Positions 33,408 through 44,974 of a DNA stretch of 64,000 bases are shown piece by piece (within the stretch, counting starts at the first letter, position 1; every line of letters starts with the position of its first letter). A program made the position numbers and the translations under genes. This DNA comes from Sternotherus odoratus. Its lineage: Eukaryota > Chordata > Testudines > Kinosternidae. The DNA is taken from assembly GCA_032164245.1 (NCBI GenBank), contig JAVMKO010000006.1:4479001-4543000 (forward strand), read 5' to 3'. A model generated the notes under the pieces. It searched no databases. It was not told where the DNA came from and saw only the letters and a list, made by a program, of their open reading frames with translations.

Positions 33408-34662
33408 TGAGGCAGTAGGCTGGACTCTGATCTCAGTTCCAGTGAAGTCAATGGAACGTCTCCCATTGATTCCAATGGGCTTTGGACTGAGCCCTGTAGA
33501 AAGCAGATAAGAGCGGTAGTTCAAGTTTTGCTGTTTTTCCTTTGTCCCTCTAAAAACCCCATCCTGTCTTAATCTATTTTGAGAGACATTCTGCTTCGAG
33601 TTGCAATTATTTTTGTTTATACGTGTAAGTATTTTCCAGGTTTCTGGCCAGTTGAGCAAAAAGATTAGATTTAATTGGCACGGTCATGCATGAAATTATT
33701 TCTTTTCAGGCAAGTAATGTTACCAATTGACATCAAGTGAAGAAGTGATTAGCTTAATGCTAGTGAAATGTGTGAAGTTAAAACCTTTTGACTCAATATA
33801 ACTACGGAAATTCTTTGACATACTTCTAGAACTTTAATTTTCTGCGTGTGGGTTGCAAGAGCAGTCTAGCTTCCCTAAGAAAGCAATGGAAGTGAAAGCA
33901 TATTCAGCAAAAAAAGACTGCCAAAGATCTGGTTTTCTGTTGGAGCATTCAGTAACACTTATGTAGTTTACACTCTCCATCAGCTACAAGACTTGGTCAA
34001 AAAAAATGGGGAGGGAGGCATGAGGTTCTTGTGATTATGGAATTCAAGAATAATAGGTCTTCCCCATCTGCCATAGCTGGGTACCGGTGGGTGTGGATTG
34101 AGGAACACTCTCCATTCCGCAGTCTAACAAAGTTGGGGGCAGGTACCCACTGTGAGAAACTTCAGAAGAGTCAGGGGTTGCAGTGTGAGGACTTTGGCTG
34201 CCTGGAGGTTGGGATTTTTTAGACAGACCCTTTATGTTACATCAGTCCATTAGTCTGGTAAATCAGCTTGTGCCAAACATTCATAGCAGGAGATTCTGGG
34301 AGGAGCAAACCTCTGGCAGATTTCCCCTGGGGATTGTCCCCAAATCAGATGTTCTGGGAGGTGACAATTCTCCCCCAAAGAATGGGCAACTGTTCTACCC
34401 ACCTTCCCTGCCCCTTGTAGATCCCCTAGAATCTTAAGGAAGCCAGGAGAAGCCACACAGACACCTCGGGCCCTCCACCACTTCCCCAGCTGCCTGGCAA
34501 GGTCTCTCCATTGTTGCCACGCTGCTGGGGCTCTTACCTAGCTTCAGCCCTCGGCAAATGGGATTCCCCAGTGGGCAGGGAGCTGTGGAATAGTCCACAC
34601 AGCTGTAGGCTGCATTAACTTCCCACCCCCACCCACTTTTCCAATGGTCACCAGCAGGACTG
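33408..34662. other. Unannotated DNA
   Basis: No gene or family is recognised apart from a short 'gaagtcaatggaacg' / 'cccattgattccaatggg' segment near 33440-33480, typical of short common repeats. Confidence 0.45.
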
Positions 34663-34719
34663 ATATGTGTGTGTGTATATATACATATACACATACATAT
34701 ATACATATACACACACACA
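34663..34719. repeat. 57-bp alternating purine-pyrimidine tract (TG/TA/CA)
   Basis: Strict R-Y alternation from 34663 to 34719. The left side is TG-rich, the middle TA-rich and the right side CA-rich, so the tract is close to self-complementary. Such DNA can adopt Z-form or cruciform structure. Confidence 0.9.
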
Positions 34720-35517
34720 AATATTCCTGATCTCTGCTGACTCTGGGGTGGAGTGGTCCTACAGAGGAAGCGGAGTCCAGCAGGGATAATGAAGATTCAC
34801 ATGAAGGGTCTCTTCTACATTAGACGTAGTGAGGAGGAGACCAGGCCCTCGGAGCTCTAGCTTCATCCCACAGCCCTGTGAGAATGAGTGTGCTGAACGC
34901 CGGGGAGAGAGAACTATTCCTGCTGTCACCAGATGCACCTGCTGCAGGAGGAATGGAATCCAATGGCTTGTGCTTGGACCTGCAAAGTGTTAAATAAATT
35001 TTCAAGGGACAATTCCTCAAATCAAGACAGGGATCTTGGCCTCCCCTCACTAGAGGGCTACATGTGCATTCTGATGAATTTTAGGATAATTTTTCCTTGT
35101 TCCTCTTCACCCAATTGCTTCTCTGTGGGATCCAGAGAGGGCTCAAAATAATGGTTCCATCCCCACTTCCATCTTGCAAAGACATCTTGCATCAAATTAA
35201 CAGCAGATCCAGGACTTGTACTCAGGCTGACTCCTACTCCTCTGCTCAACTCACACCGCTAGCAGTTCCCATAAAAGATCCAGACGTCGCGTCCATGGGA
35301 TTCTGGCTTTGTCTTTCTAAAGACAACAGTTCAGGTAATAAAAGCGGCAGATCTCAAAACTAATTGGGAAATTGATTCATATGTTACACTAATTGAATGG
35401 ATAATATGCTCTGTTTCAAAACATTAGCGATAATACAATCTGTCTAGGCATGCATCAGACAAGTCTGAGTTGCCGGGGGCTGTCCTACGGTGATCTGTGA
35501 GTTGGAGCAGGGGTGGG
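34720..35517. other. Unannotated DNA
   Basis: No gene is recognised. A tRNA/MIR-like trace near 35205-35260 ('ccaggacttgtactcaggct') is too weak to call. Confidence 0.45.
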
Positions 35518-35880
35518 CAAACTATGGCCCGTGGGTCAGATCTGGCCCACCAGTCATTTTAAACTGGCCCTTGAGCTAGGGGTGTCTGGGGCTTGCCCTC
35601 CTCCAGCGCTTCCACCAGGAGGCAAGGCCAGGGGCCGCTCCATGCAGCTCCTGGAAGCCGTGGCATGGCTCCCTTCTGGCTCCTACACACTCCAATGACT
35701 CCCTCCAGTGCTCCAATGGGAGCTGCAGGGGCGGAGCTTGTGGACGGGGCAGCGTGCGGAGCTGCCTGGCCACACCTCCGTGTAGGAGCCAGAGAAGGGA
35801 CATGGCACTGCTTCTGGGAACCGCTTGAGGTAAGTGCTGCCTGGTGCCTGTACCCCTGAGCCTCTCCCCATACCCCACAT
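35518..35880 (+). mobile_element. hAT-type non-autonomous element, 5' part
   Basis: Starts 'caggggtgggcaaactatgg', the same terminus as the element at 23779, followed by a GC-rich body ('gctcctacacactccaatga', 'gagctgcctggccacacct'). The matching right terminus is not found, so the copy is 3'-truncated. The ORFs over it are incidental. Confidence 0.72.
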
Positions 35881-36199
35881 CCCTATCCCATGGTGCAGAG
35901 GTACCTCTAGGTGGCACAGAGTTTGGGGAGTGTCTGGGGTACTGACTTTGTGCCACCTTTCTCCACATACACTACCCTACCCATCTCTGCTCCTGCACCA
36001 AGATCTCCATGTTGTCGTTTGGGGACGTTCACAGCTTCTTCTCAGTTGTCTAAGTTAGCAATGGACTGAGGTGCCACAACAGCCCCAATGCCACTTGCAT
36101 ACCCCTTGATCCTGTTCCTTCCCAGCTAGTCAGAGCTGGCAGAGCTGCAGCCTACATTCCCAGAAGGCCCGTTGTGACAATCTGCAGGGGTTCTCAGAA

Positions 36200-37295
36200 T
36201 TGTGAGTTACTGTGCTACCCCTCTCCGCCTCAGGAAGTGGGAGTTGTGTGTGACAACACCCTGACACATCAGCTCATCTGCCTTGCCAGCAAACTCTTCA
36301 GTACTCTGCCAGCCCAAGCCTTGACTTGCAGGTAGCAACCAGCGAATCCCGTCTCCCAACTTCCCCAGAGATGTCTCCCTGCTGCATCCGGCCCCGTTAT
36401 TGAACACACAGAAGTGAAGTGTCTTGCTTCTTTATGTAAAGAATGCACTGCAGCCTGTTAGCTTGACGGGGGTTAACACATCCGCCCGTTCAGTCAGTGC
36501 ACTGACTGGTTAATAGTCAAAGTAAATCAGGTGCATCAAAAAGGACATAGTTATTAAGCGATACCGAGCACACATATGCTCCTCAGACTAAAACCCATCT
36601 TAAAAAATTACCCTCTTTTGTTCAGACACATTTCTCGCCCTGGCTTCTGTCCAGCATTACTGGTCAGACTCTCTTCACAGAGCTCAAAGTGCTCAGTTCC
36701 TTTGGCCCTTCAGGTCAAGGATGTTGAAACAGCTTTTTCTCTCCCCTTATGCCTTCCCGAAGTTCATTGACCCTGCTTCAAAAGGAGGGTGTCATCCGCG
36801 GAGATTAAGGGATCATCTTTCTCCACGTGCTCTCTTGATGGATTTGCTTACCTTGCATGTAAATGTACCTTCATTGTCTCTGTCTGAGGAACAGGCTGAT
36901 CAGACAAGCACATACACATCCCTTTGTCTAGGGCAGACTGGGCTTGTGCATAGCTTACCAAACACATTTTAAGAACGTAATTCTAGCATGTATTTTAACT
37001 CTTTGTACACACCCACATCTACACCTGTGACATGCTCAGGGTCCAGTCTAGACTGATGAATAGATGCGTCACCCCAGCCCTCTTACCTGGGGTGCCCTTT
37101 ACACTGCTTTGCCGCTGTAGTCTCCAGACTAGATGGCTCATAAGCACCCGTGAACATATCTGTGTGTGAGTTGCAGGCTGCCAACTCCACCTTGGCTCTC
37201 GTTGGCCTGAATTACACTGCAGCACACCCCCGGTGCCAGACTGTTCCTCAGAGGTGTATGTCTTGTACTGCCCAGTCTTCTCACCTATCACCTGT
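36200..37295 (-). mobile_element. Possible LTR-like repeat, reverse strand
   Basis: Contains 'cctttgtctagggcagactg' (36932) and 'ttttaactctttgtacacac', text that recurs in looser form in the next block at 37394-38345 ('cctttgtttgggacagacct', 37990). The two blocks seem related members of one repeat type. No protein remnant; limits are approximate. Confidence 0.4.
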
Positions 37296-37299
37296 CAGG

Positions 37300-37394
37300 G
37301 ATGCACCAGATAATCCTTAGTCCTGCCAAGAGTGCAGGGAACTGGGCCAGATGACCTCTCAAGATCCTTTCCAGTCTACCATTCTATGATTCTC
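37300..37394 (+). mobile_element. CR1 3' tail fragment
   Basis: 'gtcctgccaagagtgcaggg', 'gaactgggccagatgacctc' and 'ccattctatgattct' form a typical CR1 end, about 95 bp. Confidence 0.85.
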
Positions 37395-38345
37395 CCAGAC
37401 AATACAAGCTCATACAAACTCCACGGTCTATTCATAGAAATGATATGCTCAAATCCTGATACTCCAGATGGAGTTTCCCAGGCACTTCGATCCAAACACA
37501 CTGGTTTAGATAAACCAATAATGCAAGTTTATTAACTACACAGAGAGATTTTGAAGGGAATACCAGTAACGAGGCATAAAAGTCAATAATGGTTATAAGA
37601 GAAATAGGCATTAGTTGCATTTTTAGGTTTAACTTAACAAACTAGCTTAAATTTAAAGCAAAGTTTCTCTCACCACATGCTCTCAATAGTCTTACTGGCC
37701 AAACGTCTGGGCCAGGACCCCTTCTTCTGTGTAATGGCTGCTTCCTTTGTTCCCTCTGGTGCAGTAAATTGATGGACAAAGAGTAAGAGAGGCGAAGGGG
37801 AGCCTGGGGGTGTTTGTTCTTCATTTTTATTGTCAGCCCTTCTCTCAGAAAATATTTCCATCGGAGTTTCAGGAGACCAAAAGTCTACAACAGAGGATAT
37901 CTTCTGCTGGTTTTCCCACCCGTTGCAACCCCTTTTGTATTTGATGACTCTGATTGCAGCTTAAATGCAAATGAAGCTGAGCACACATTCCTTTGTTTGG
38001 GACAGACCTATTTCCCAACGTCTGTTTGGAACACGTGTTAATAACACCATACAATAGACTCTAATAACTTCACATACAATGTTGCCATACATATTTTATC
38101 AGGACAATATTGTCCAGAAAATCATGAGTTCTCCAATGATATATCGTAAGGCATACTTGGTACAAAGCTTCTTACAGTAGGGCGCAAGGGGTGAATACAG
38201 GGGTAAAGACTGTGACAACACCACACAATGATTTTCGGGAGCAGTGTGTGTTACCAGTTTATATATGATGCCTTACATGACCTTATCCTGTAGTTGCCGA
38301 CCCAGAGTAGTAAGCCACCAATGGGCCGCTCTGTCACACCTGCCT
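37395..38345 (-). mobile_element. LTR-like repeat, reverse strand
   Basis: Includes 'gcaagtttattaactacaca' (37524), the complement of an AATAAA-containing segment, and 'ttaataacaccatacaatag'. It shares 'cctttgtttgggacagacct' style text with 36932. There is no coding remnant. It is probably the regulatory end of an old retroelement; I cannot name the family. Confidence 0.4.
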
Positions 38346-38595
38346 TCTTTTTTATGGATGCAACTGAAAGTCAGTTGGAGGCATTAATCTCCAAACTCGC
38401 CCTTTCAACTCGCTGACTGAATGCATGTCTTCCATGTGTGTAAAGTTTGAGTTACAAAGAGGGTGGGGAACACACACATTTGTGTACAATACCCTAAACA
38501 GGTAGATCAGCCTTAATAGCTAGTTCAGATTTTGCTCTACCATTCACGCTGCGTTTTTTAAAATCAAAATTATTGAAAAAGTCTCATTATTTTTT

Positions 38596-38600
<5 letters not shown>

Positions 38601-38670
<70 letters not shown>
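38601..38670. repeat. (TA)35 dinucleotide array
   Basis: Thirty-five uninterrupted TA units, preceded by T-rich sequence. Confidence 0.97.
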
Positions 38671-38672
<2 letters not shown>

Positions 38673-39701
38673 CATTAATTGCTTATTCTGATCTGTTTGG
38701 AAAACTCCAGGCAGGTTTTGGAACATATCATTGCCGAGAACCAACATTATTGATGGTATCTAATGATTTCGTGGCCAGAGATGAAGGATCTTGGCCACTT
38801 TTAGTGGCATTTGTTCTTTCAGTAGCATTTGATGCGGTGGGTCATGGTGAAGCTTGGTGATTGGTTAGAATGAATTGTATAATAATTATAATGTGGTCTT
38901 GGAGGAGGGAGAAGTCAGAAGTCTCAAATGTAGAGGAAAGATAATGTCCAAAGTCAGAGATTGCATTATTTGATTCAAAAGGTTCTTCATTCTGCAGCTA
39001 AAAACGACTTAGGAGTTGCACATATTTTAAAAAAAGAGAACCAAAGGCTAGGGTTAACATAATAAACAACCTGAATAAGCTAGCTTTAATATTCAGCTGA
39101 AATAGAGACATGCTAGGGATACAAAAATATACAGTCAACATGGCAAGAGTTGGAATAATTTTGGGGAAAAGAAACAAACAGGAAACGGGGTTACATATAA
39201 TGTTGCTTAGCACAGCAATGCCTCACTCATCCCCTATAATCAACATTTTCTGACTATCAAAACAAGACAAAAAACCCCACGATAAAATAGAAACTTTTTT
39301 GCAAGCCTTGTGGAAAAAAGATTAAACAAGCTGCAAATCAACTGCTACCTTATTGATCTACATGTCTTGAAGAACTTGCAATAATTGAAAAAGTTAAAGT
39401 TAGAGTGGAGGTGCATGTCCTTTGTGTTCATCATGACAGTCAGCCCTATATTTAGATATATCCTGATTAGAGCTAAAGCTTTAAGTTTAGCATTTTCCGG
39501 GAAATCTTCCCTGATTAGCCATTTGGAAGACCTTAGCTAAGGCCAAGGGCTCCATAGATAGTCGAATGTCTCAATATAATTCTGCCAAACTAATTAATCG
39601 CCTTGTTTTGTTCATATTCAGAGTCTCTGGGTTACTGAGTCACTTCATTTCCCAAGTTTCTTGTCTATGGTCTGTGTCACTGAACCGCCATGTATTTATG
39701 A
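38671..39701. other. Unannotated AT-rich DNA
   Basis: No gene or clear family. Short ORFs only. Confidence 0.5.
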
Positions 39702-39709
39702 TGTGTTTT

Positions 39710-40081
39710 CAGGGGTGAAAGTAACTTAAAAGTCTTCCTGGTACGGTGGGACCTCGGGCATAAGGGACGGGGTTGGTAGGGTCCCTTCAGCGCTGCCCGG
39801 CCTGCGCCGTCCGGGACTCCAGCCTCTAGCACCTGAGAGACCTGGGCCCTTTTAAATTGTCAGGCCCCGGGGGAGCTACCCCCCCTTTCTCCCCGCCCCC
39901 CCTCGGCGGCCATGGCGGGGACGGAAAGGGGCAGCGATGTTAAATCACTATCGTGGCAGCACTTTAGGGACCCTACCAGCAGGGCGATGGCAGCGTTTTA
40001 ATGTGGGCTGTGTATGAGCTGTATCGGCTGACACTTCTCACGGTACACCGTACCGGCCTGTTCCGGCCACTTTCACCTCCG
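39710..40081. mobile_element. hAT-type non-autonomous transposon, GC-rich
   Basis: 372 bp with ends CAGGGGTGAAAGT and (complement) CGGAGGTGAAAGT. The flanks are tgtgtttt (39702-39709) and tgtgtttc (40082-40089), an 8-bp duplication with one change. The GC-rich centre ('cggccatggcggggacgg') explains the local composition jump; it is not a promoter island. No transposase is encoded. Confidence 0.88.
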
Positions 40082-40204
40082 TGTGTTTCCCTTCAAAGCG
40101 TGTTTGGGGGACATGGTTTGGAGGCTGATTTACTGTACCATGCAGTTCTAGGTGCAATGACAACACAGTAGAGCAGTTCGATATGTACTCAGTTTTGTAG
40201 GTTA

Positions 40205-41010
40205 ACCTAACCTCACTACCCGTTGAGCCTGACAACCTCGCCAGCTTTCTGTCTATCTTATAGTCTATTCATTCAATCCATACTTGTTTAATTGCTGGCA
40301 AGAATACTGTGCGAGACTGTATCAAAAGCTTGGCTAAAGTCAAGATATATCACATCCACCGCTTTCCCCATATCCACTGAGCCAGTTATCTCATCATAGA
40401 AGGCAATTAGGTTAGTCAGGCATGACTTTCCCTTGGTGAATCCATGTTGACTGTTCCTGATGATCTTCCTCTCCTCCAAGTGCTTCAAAATGGATTCCTT
40501 GAGGACCTGCTCCATGATTTTTCCGGGGACTGAAGTGAGGCTGACTGGTCTGTAGTCCCCTCTTTTTAAAATATATTTTTAATTTTATATTTTTAAAATA
40601 TACTATATTTGTCTTTTCCAATCGGGACCTCCCCCCATCACCACAAATTTAAAAAAGACAATGGCCAATGGTTCTTCAATCACAGATCAGCCAACTCCCT
40701 CGGATGACGGACATCCGGCTCCATGGACTTGTGCTTGTCCAGCTTTTCTAAATAGTCCTTAACCTGTTCTTCCATACTGAGGGCTGCTCACCTCCTCCCC
40801 ATACTGGGCTGCCCCGTGCAGCAGTCTGGGAGCTGCCCTTGTCTGTCAAGATCAAGGCCGGAAAAAAAACTTTGAGTACTTCAGCTTTTTCCACATCATC
40901 TGTCACTATGTGCCTCCCCCATTCAGTAAGGGTCCCACACTTTCCCTAACCTTCTTCTTGTTGCTAACATGCTGATAGTAAGAGACCGACTCTGCCTTGA
41001 GTTGCTTTTG
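40205..41010 (-). mobile_element. CR1 LINE, linker and RT N-terminal part, reverse strand
   Basis: On the minus strand from about 41010: a stretch encoding 'VSNKKKVRES'-like linker, then the pre-RT region, then RT start. A 75-codon open piece (40288-40515) has '[20 protein letters not shown]' and '[15 protein letters not shown]'. YLDFSQAFD is the first catalytic Asp block of LINE RT. Both ends are cut. Confidence 0.92.
40288..40515 (-). pseudogene. CR1 reverse transcriptase N-terminal fragment
   Basis: 75 codons with the catalytic Asp of RT motif A in '[13 protein letters not shown]' and the preceding '[14 protein letters not shown]' primer/template contact block. Motif C (FADD) lies outside the retained segment. 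It would have been the polymerase of an active LINE; as a fragment it has no activity. Confidence 0.9.
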
Positions 41011-41014
41011 ATCT

Positions 41015-41130
41015 AAAGAGACAGTTTATGTATGGGGAACTCAGGTGTAGAGAGATTGACTTGCCTGAGGCTACACAGGGCTGGGAATTGAATCCTGGTG
41101 TCCTGAGTCCACTCTAGTGTCTTAAGTGAA
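41015..41130 (+). mobile_element. CORE/MIR-like SINE fragment
   Basis: 'agagagattgacttgcctga', 'ggctacacagggctgggaat' and 'tgaatcctggtgtcctgagt' give the CORE/MIR-like order. It adjoins the CR1 on its left. Confidence 0.65.
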
Positions 41131-41997
41131 AATCTATCCTTCCTTTCTAATCCCGCTTCCTTTATAAACTTTATTTTTCACTGGTTTGTAGCTCAGACAG
41201 AACTATTCCCTTTGAATCGAAGCCAGCTTTTGAGGTCCCAGCTAGGGACACTTTAGGAAAATCTAAAACACTAGATAAAAATAATATTGCATAGTTTTTT
41301 CACAGGCATTTTTATATTTAAGTGTTTTTCCCTATTCATTAAGCCTTACTTTATGTGTTTGGACATGTTGCAATAGCAATGTGTGTCTTGTCTGCTTCAC
41401 ACACAAAATTCTACTTGCTTGTGCCAAAATGTGATGAACCAAAAAGTCTCTATGCATAGTCCTTAGAATATAAACATCATCCCTCTGTTTTTAGAACAGC
41501 AAACCACACGTGGTAATGCAGGAACAAATTTTCTTTCTACCATTTGGGGAAAGAGAAGCAAGAAAGTGTAGCAGAAATCAAAATCTACATAAATGAACAA
41601 AATTAAACAAGCAAGAAACTGACCTCGAAGTATGAAGCCATTGCAATATATTTCTTTCTCTGCCTTAAGTTCTCAGATCACAATTCTTTTCTCCCTAAAG
41701 CTTGGCACAGTTAATCAGCATTGTTATAACAGAATTACATGAACTGTTTTACAAATCCTCCCGCTGAACCATTTAACTCAATAACCCTGCAAAATGTCAA
41801 GCCGAATAGACAAAGCAGCTGACTTGCGCACTAGGTAGCAACATCTTGTAGTGTGCCATATCCTACAGAATGCCAGTAATTGGATCAGCTGGTACAAATT
41901 GGTATAGTCCTTGTTATTTTGATGGAACTCTGCTGATTTATACATGCTGAGGATGGATCCATTTTCTTGACCTGAGAAAAACTGTCTGCAATTTAGG
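41131..41997. other. Unannotated AT-rich DNA
   Basis: No gene or repeat family is recognised. Confidence 0.5.
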
Positions 41998-42340
41998 AAC
42001 ATAGGAATTGCCATACTGGGTCAAACCTCTGGTCCACTGGCCAACACCAAAAGCTTCAAAAAGAAGGTGCAAGAAATGTCCCAGTGAGTAGATATAGGTT
42101 AATCTGTCCTCTCCCCTTCCCCTCCTGCCCACACACACATACACCAAGAAGATCTGACACTAATCCCCAATAGTTATAGATTGGTTTATACTCTGAAATA
42201 TGAGATCTCCCTCCCCGTACTTTTTATTACCTTTGGCTATTATAATTCTGGATATTCTTGTTATTCATATAAATGTCCAATACCTCTTTGAATGTTGTAA
42301 ATGTGTAGCCTCATAATGTGGCAATGAGTTTCATAGTCAG
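41998..42340 (-). mobile_element. CR1 LINE 3' end, reverse strand (old)
   Basis: 'aacataggaattgccatact' and 'gggtcaaacctctggtccac' open the element; 'aatacctctttgaatgttgt' continues it. More diverged than the other CR1 tails. Confidence 0.75.
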
Positions 42341-42413
42341 TCTATATGCATCGTGGGGGGGCAAAAAGCAATTTCTTCACACTTTCTGCTTGTCCTTGTG
42401 TCTCCGCATAACA

Positions 42414-42692
42414 CTGGAACTAGGGATCACCATGCGAAATTAATAGGCAGCAGGTTTAAAACAAACAAAAGGAAATATTTTTCACACAACACACAGTCAA
42501 CCTGTGGAACTCCTTGCCAGAGGAAGGGTTCAAAAAAGAACTAGGTGAGTTCATGCAGGATAGGTCCATCAATGGCTATTAGCCAGGATGGGCAGGGATG
42601 GTGTTTGCCAGAGGCTGGGAATGGGTGACAGGATGCATCACTTGATAATTACCTGTTCTGTTCATTCCCTCTGGGGCACCTGGCCTGGACTC
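42414..42692 (+). mobile_element. CR1 LINE 3' portion
   Basis: 'gaaattaataggcagcaggt', 'acacagtcaacctgtggaac', 'tcaatggctattagccagga' and 'ctctggggcacctggcctgg'. It stands head to head with the preceding reverse-strand CR1, about 75 bp away. The usual TTCTTATG tail is missing. Confidence 0.88.
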
Positions 42693-43710
42693 AAAGTCTG
42701 GACAACTTTACCTGAGCTACAGAAGGGGCTGGGGGCAGGGGCTGCCTTTCTCCCCTGGGCAGTACAGTCTGACTCTGCATGGTTCCCAGCACTGGTCACT
42801 GAAGGCCTATTCTTTGACTCTGGGTGTCTAGCTGGCTTTCTCCAGTGCGGTTGCCCTGAAACAAAATCACTTTCCCTATTGATCTGGAGACACTCAATTA
42901 TTTTTCCTGTCAGCAACCAATCTGAAGCCAGGTCAGCTGCTACCTTTGAAAAATGAAAAAAGAACCCAAACCTGGGATTAGGCGCAATTAAGACTGTCCC
43001 TTTCTGGTGTAGACCGTAAAATATTGGTTTCTTAACAGCAAATTCAGCCCCTTCAAAGCCAATAAAGTGCTATGCAGATGAGTGCACTTTTTTTTTGCAG
43101 ACCTCATGGAAAGAGGTAAAAGAGAAAAGAGACGTTATGTGGTAGAAACATCAGAATGCCTGAAATATGAGAATATTATAATTGTAGTTTAATATGCTAA
43201 TGGGAACTGAGGAGAATTAAAGTAATTTGCCCATATATTACTAACTCCTCAGTGACAGGTAATATGGGAGTCTGGACATCATTATTAATTGGAAACATTG
43301 CCTAGAATTTATTGGACATTGTTATTGAGTGGAAACATTGCTTGGAATTGAGGGCCATAAACTCCCCCAACTACAGTTTATTTTTTTCCGGTTGTTTCTT
43401 AAAGCCATTTCGAGCACATGAACTGTGTTGTTTCTGAGAGCAGAGTTAATTGAAGCCAATAGTTTTTCATTTTATGTCTTGAATCCTTTGAGGTTCGGGA
43501 GATGGAAATTAGAATCAAGGAGTAATTGCTGACTATTGAGATTCGGTATTTGCTCGGGCATGCACACGGAGACCTGCAGCTCTCCAGCAGGGAGATCACG
43601 CCACAGTAAGTCCTGCCATCGCGGGGGCTTGATCTAGCCCGACTCTGATATATTAAGGTTCTTGTAATAAGCTCTTCACCCTGGTATCTGGCACCCAAAT
43701 TCTCAAAGGG
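42693..43710. other. Unannotated DNA
   Basis: No gene. The 122-codon ORF at 42588-42956 starts inside the CR1 and has no domain. A local pair 'attggaaacattgcctagaa' / 'gagtggaaacattgcttgga' at about 43288-43350 is a short direct duplication. Confidence 0.45.
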
Positions 43711-43712
43711 AT

Positions 43713-43758
43713 TTAGGTGCCTAACTCCCATGGATTTTAATAGGAGTTAGGTGCCTAA
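43713..43758. repeat. Inverted repeat with 16-bp arms (TTAGG...CTAA type)
   Basis: Arms 43713-43728 and 43743-43758 ('ttaggtgcctaactcc' against the complement of 'ggagttaggtgcctaa', one mismatch). Similar text appears near 2480 and 27990, so it is a common short palindromic repeat. Confidence 0.75.
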
Positions 43759-43929
43759 ACATTTCCGAGGATCTGGGCGAGTGTCTAATCCCTCTAGCTA
43801 ATGAAGTCCAGGACTTCTCTACATCCAGAATTGCAATTGCAATTTGTAAACTGCAAAGTATCTGTAACTTGAAATCTTTAAACCATGATTTGAGGACTTT
43901 GGTAATGCAGCCAGAGGTTAGGAGTCTAC

Positions 43930-44030
43930 CACAGAAGTGGGTGAGGTTCTGTGACCTGCAATATGCAGGAGGTCAGACTAGATGATCGTGATGGTCCCTT
44001 CTGACCTTCAAACTATGTATCTATCAGTGC
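43930..44030 (+). mobile_element. Old CR1 3' tail
   Basis: 'atatgcaggaggtcagacta', 'gatgatcgtgatggtccctt' and 'ctgaccttcaaactatgtat' form a CR1-type ending. Confidence 0.8.
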
Positions 44031-44644
44031 TCTGGTTGGCTGGAGGAGCCCAAAATTCAGCAACGTCCCGAACTGGGAGCAAGAATTGTCACAGTGAAAC
44101 ATCTGACATAACCTAAGATCTCATTAGTGCCCAGGCTAACTGTATGTTTTTCTTCAGTACAAATTTGGATTTCTTTGACTTTGTTTAGACCCCAACTAAT
44201 ATTCTGCTAAGGAAAAAAAAACAAAAGCTTTAGCATGTATTGTGATTTGCTTTTTGTAATTCTTGCAGTGGCTGTATTTTTTTTCATTCCTGCTTCATGC
44301 AAAGAAATCTGGTTCCTTCCCCAATTTGGGACACTTTGTGAGGGGACATCAGATCCCTGAAATATTTTGGAAAATTTCAGTGAGATTTGGGGGACAAAAT
44401 CTAGCAAAATTCTTCTGAGATATTTTTCCATTGTTCAGACAGCTCTGTTGGTCCTACACAAACCCCCAATAGCGAGCTCATGAGCAGACCTGCACTGCTA
44501 TTTTCAGTATTTGATGACTGAGGCATATGTTGCTGCTAGAAATGGACTGGTTCCTGTGCTAAGCACCTTCCATTCCGATTGACTTCAAGGGGAGCTAAAA
44601 AAGTTCAGCAGCCCTCAGGATCAGACTTTGGTACCCGGTACATC
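44031..44644. other. Unannotated DNA
   Basis: No gene or repeat is recognised. Confidence 0.5.
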
Positions 44645-44652
44645 ATATACAG

Positions 44653-44966
44653 CAGTGGTGTCCAATAGAAATTCGATGCTAGCCACCCTTGTGAGTTAGA
44701 ATTTTTCTTATTCGCCACATTTTCCAAAAGGATTTAAAAACTGACATTTCACATTATTTTTATTAATATAAAAATAAGTAGATAATACAAAATAATATTA
44801 ATAGGTACTACTAATATAAAATTATTTCAGTGTGACACTTTGCATTCTTTTCCTTGATCTGTACTTGGATTTGATATCGTTTCCTGCAGAAAAAAGTACA
44901 CCAAGGCATTGCTCATGCGTTAGCCAAAATTCAATAACCTAGTGGCGAACATATGGGACACCGCTC
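44653..44966. mobile_element. hAT-type non-autonomous transposon, AT-rich
   Basis: 314 bp with ends CAGTGGTGTCC and (complement) GAGCGGTGTCC. It is bounded by an exact 8-bp duplication atatacag (44645-44652 and 44967-44974), which fits the general hAT target pattern nTnnnnAn. No ORF. Confidence 0.9.
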
Positions 44967-44974
44967 ATATACAG

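Noticed and set aside
39780..39960. CpG-island-like promoter
   Set aside because: The GC-rich stretch lies fully inside a 372-bp transposon with target duplication, and no gene starts nearby.
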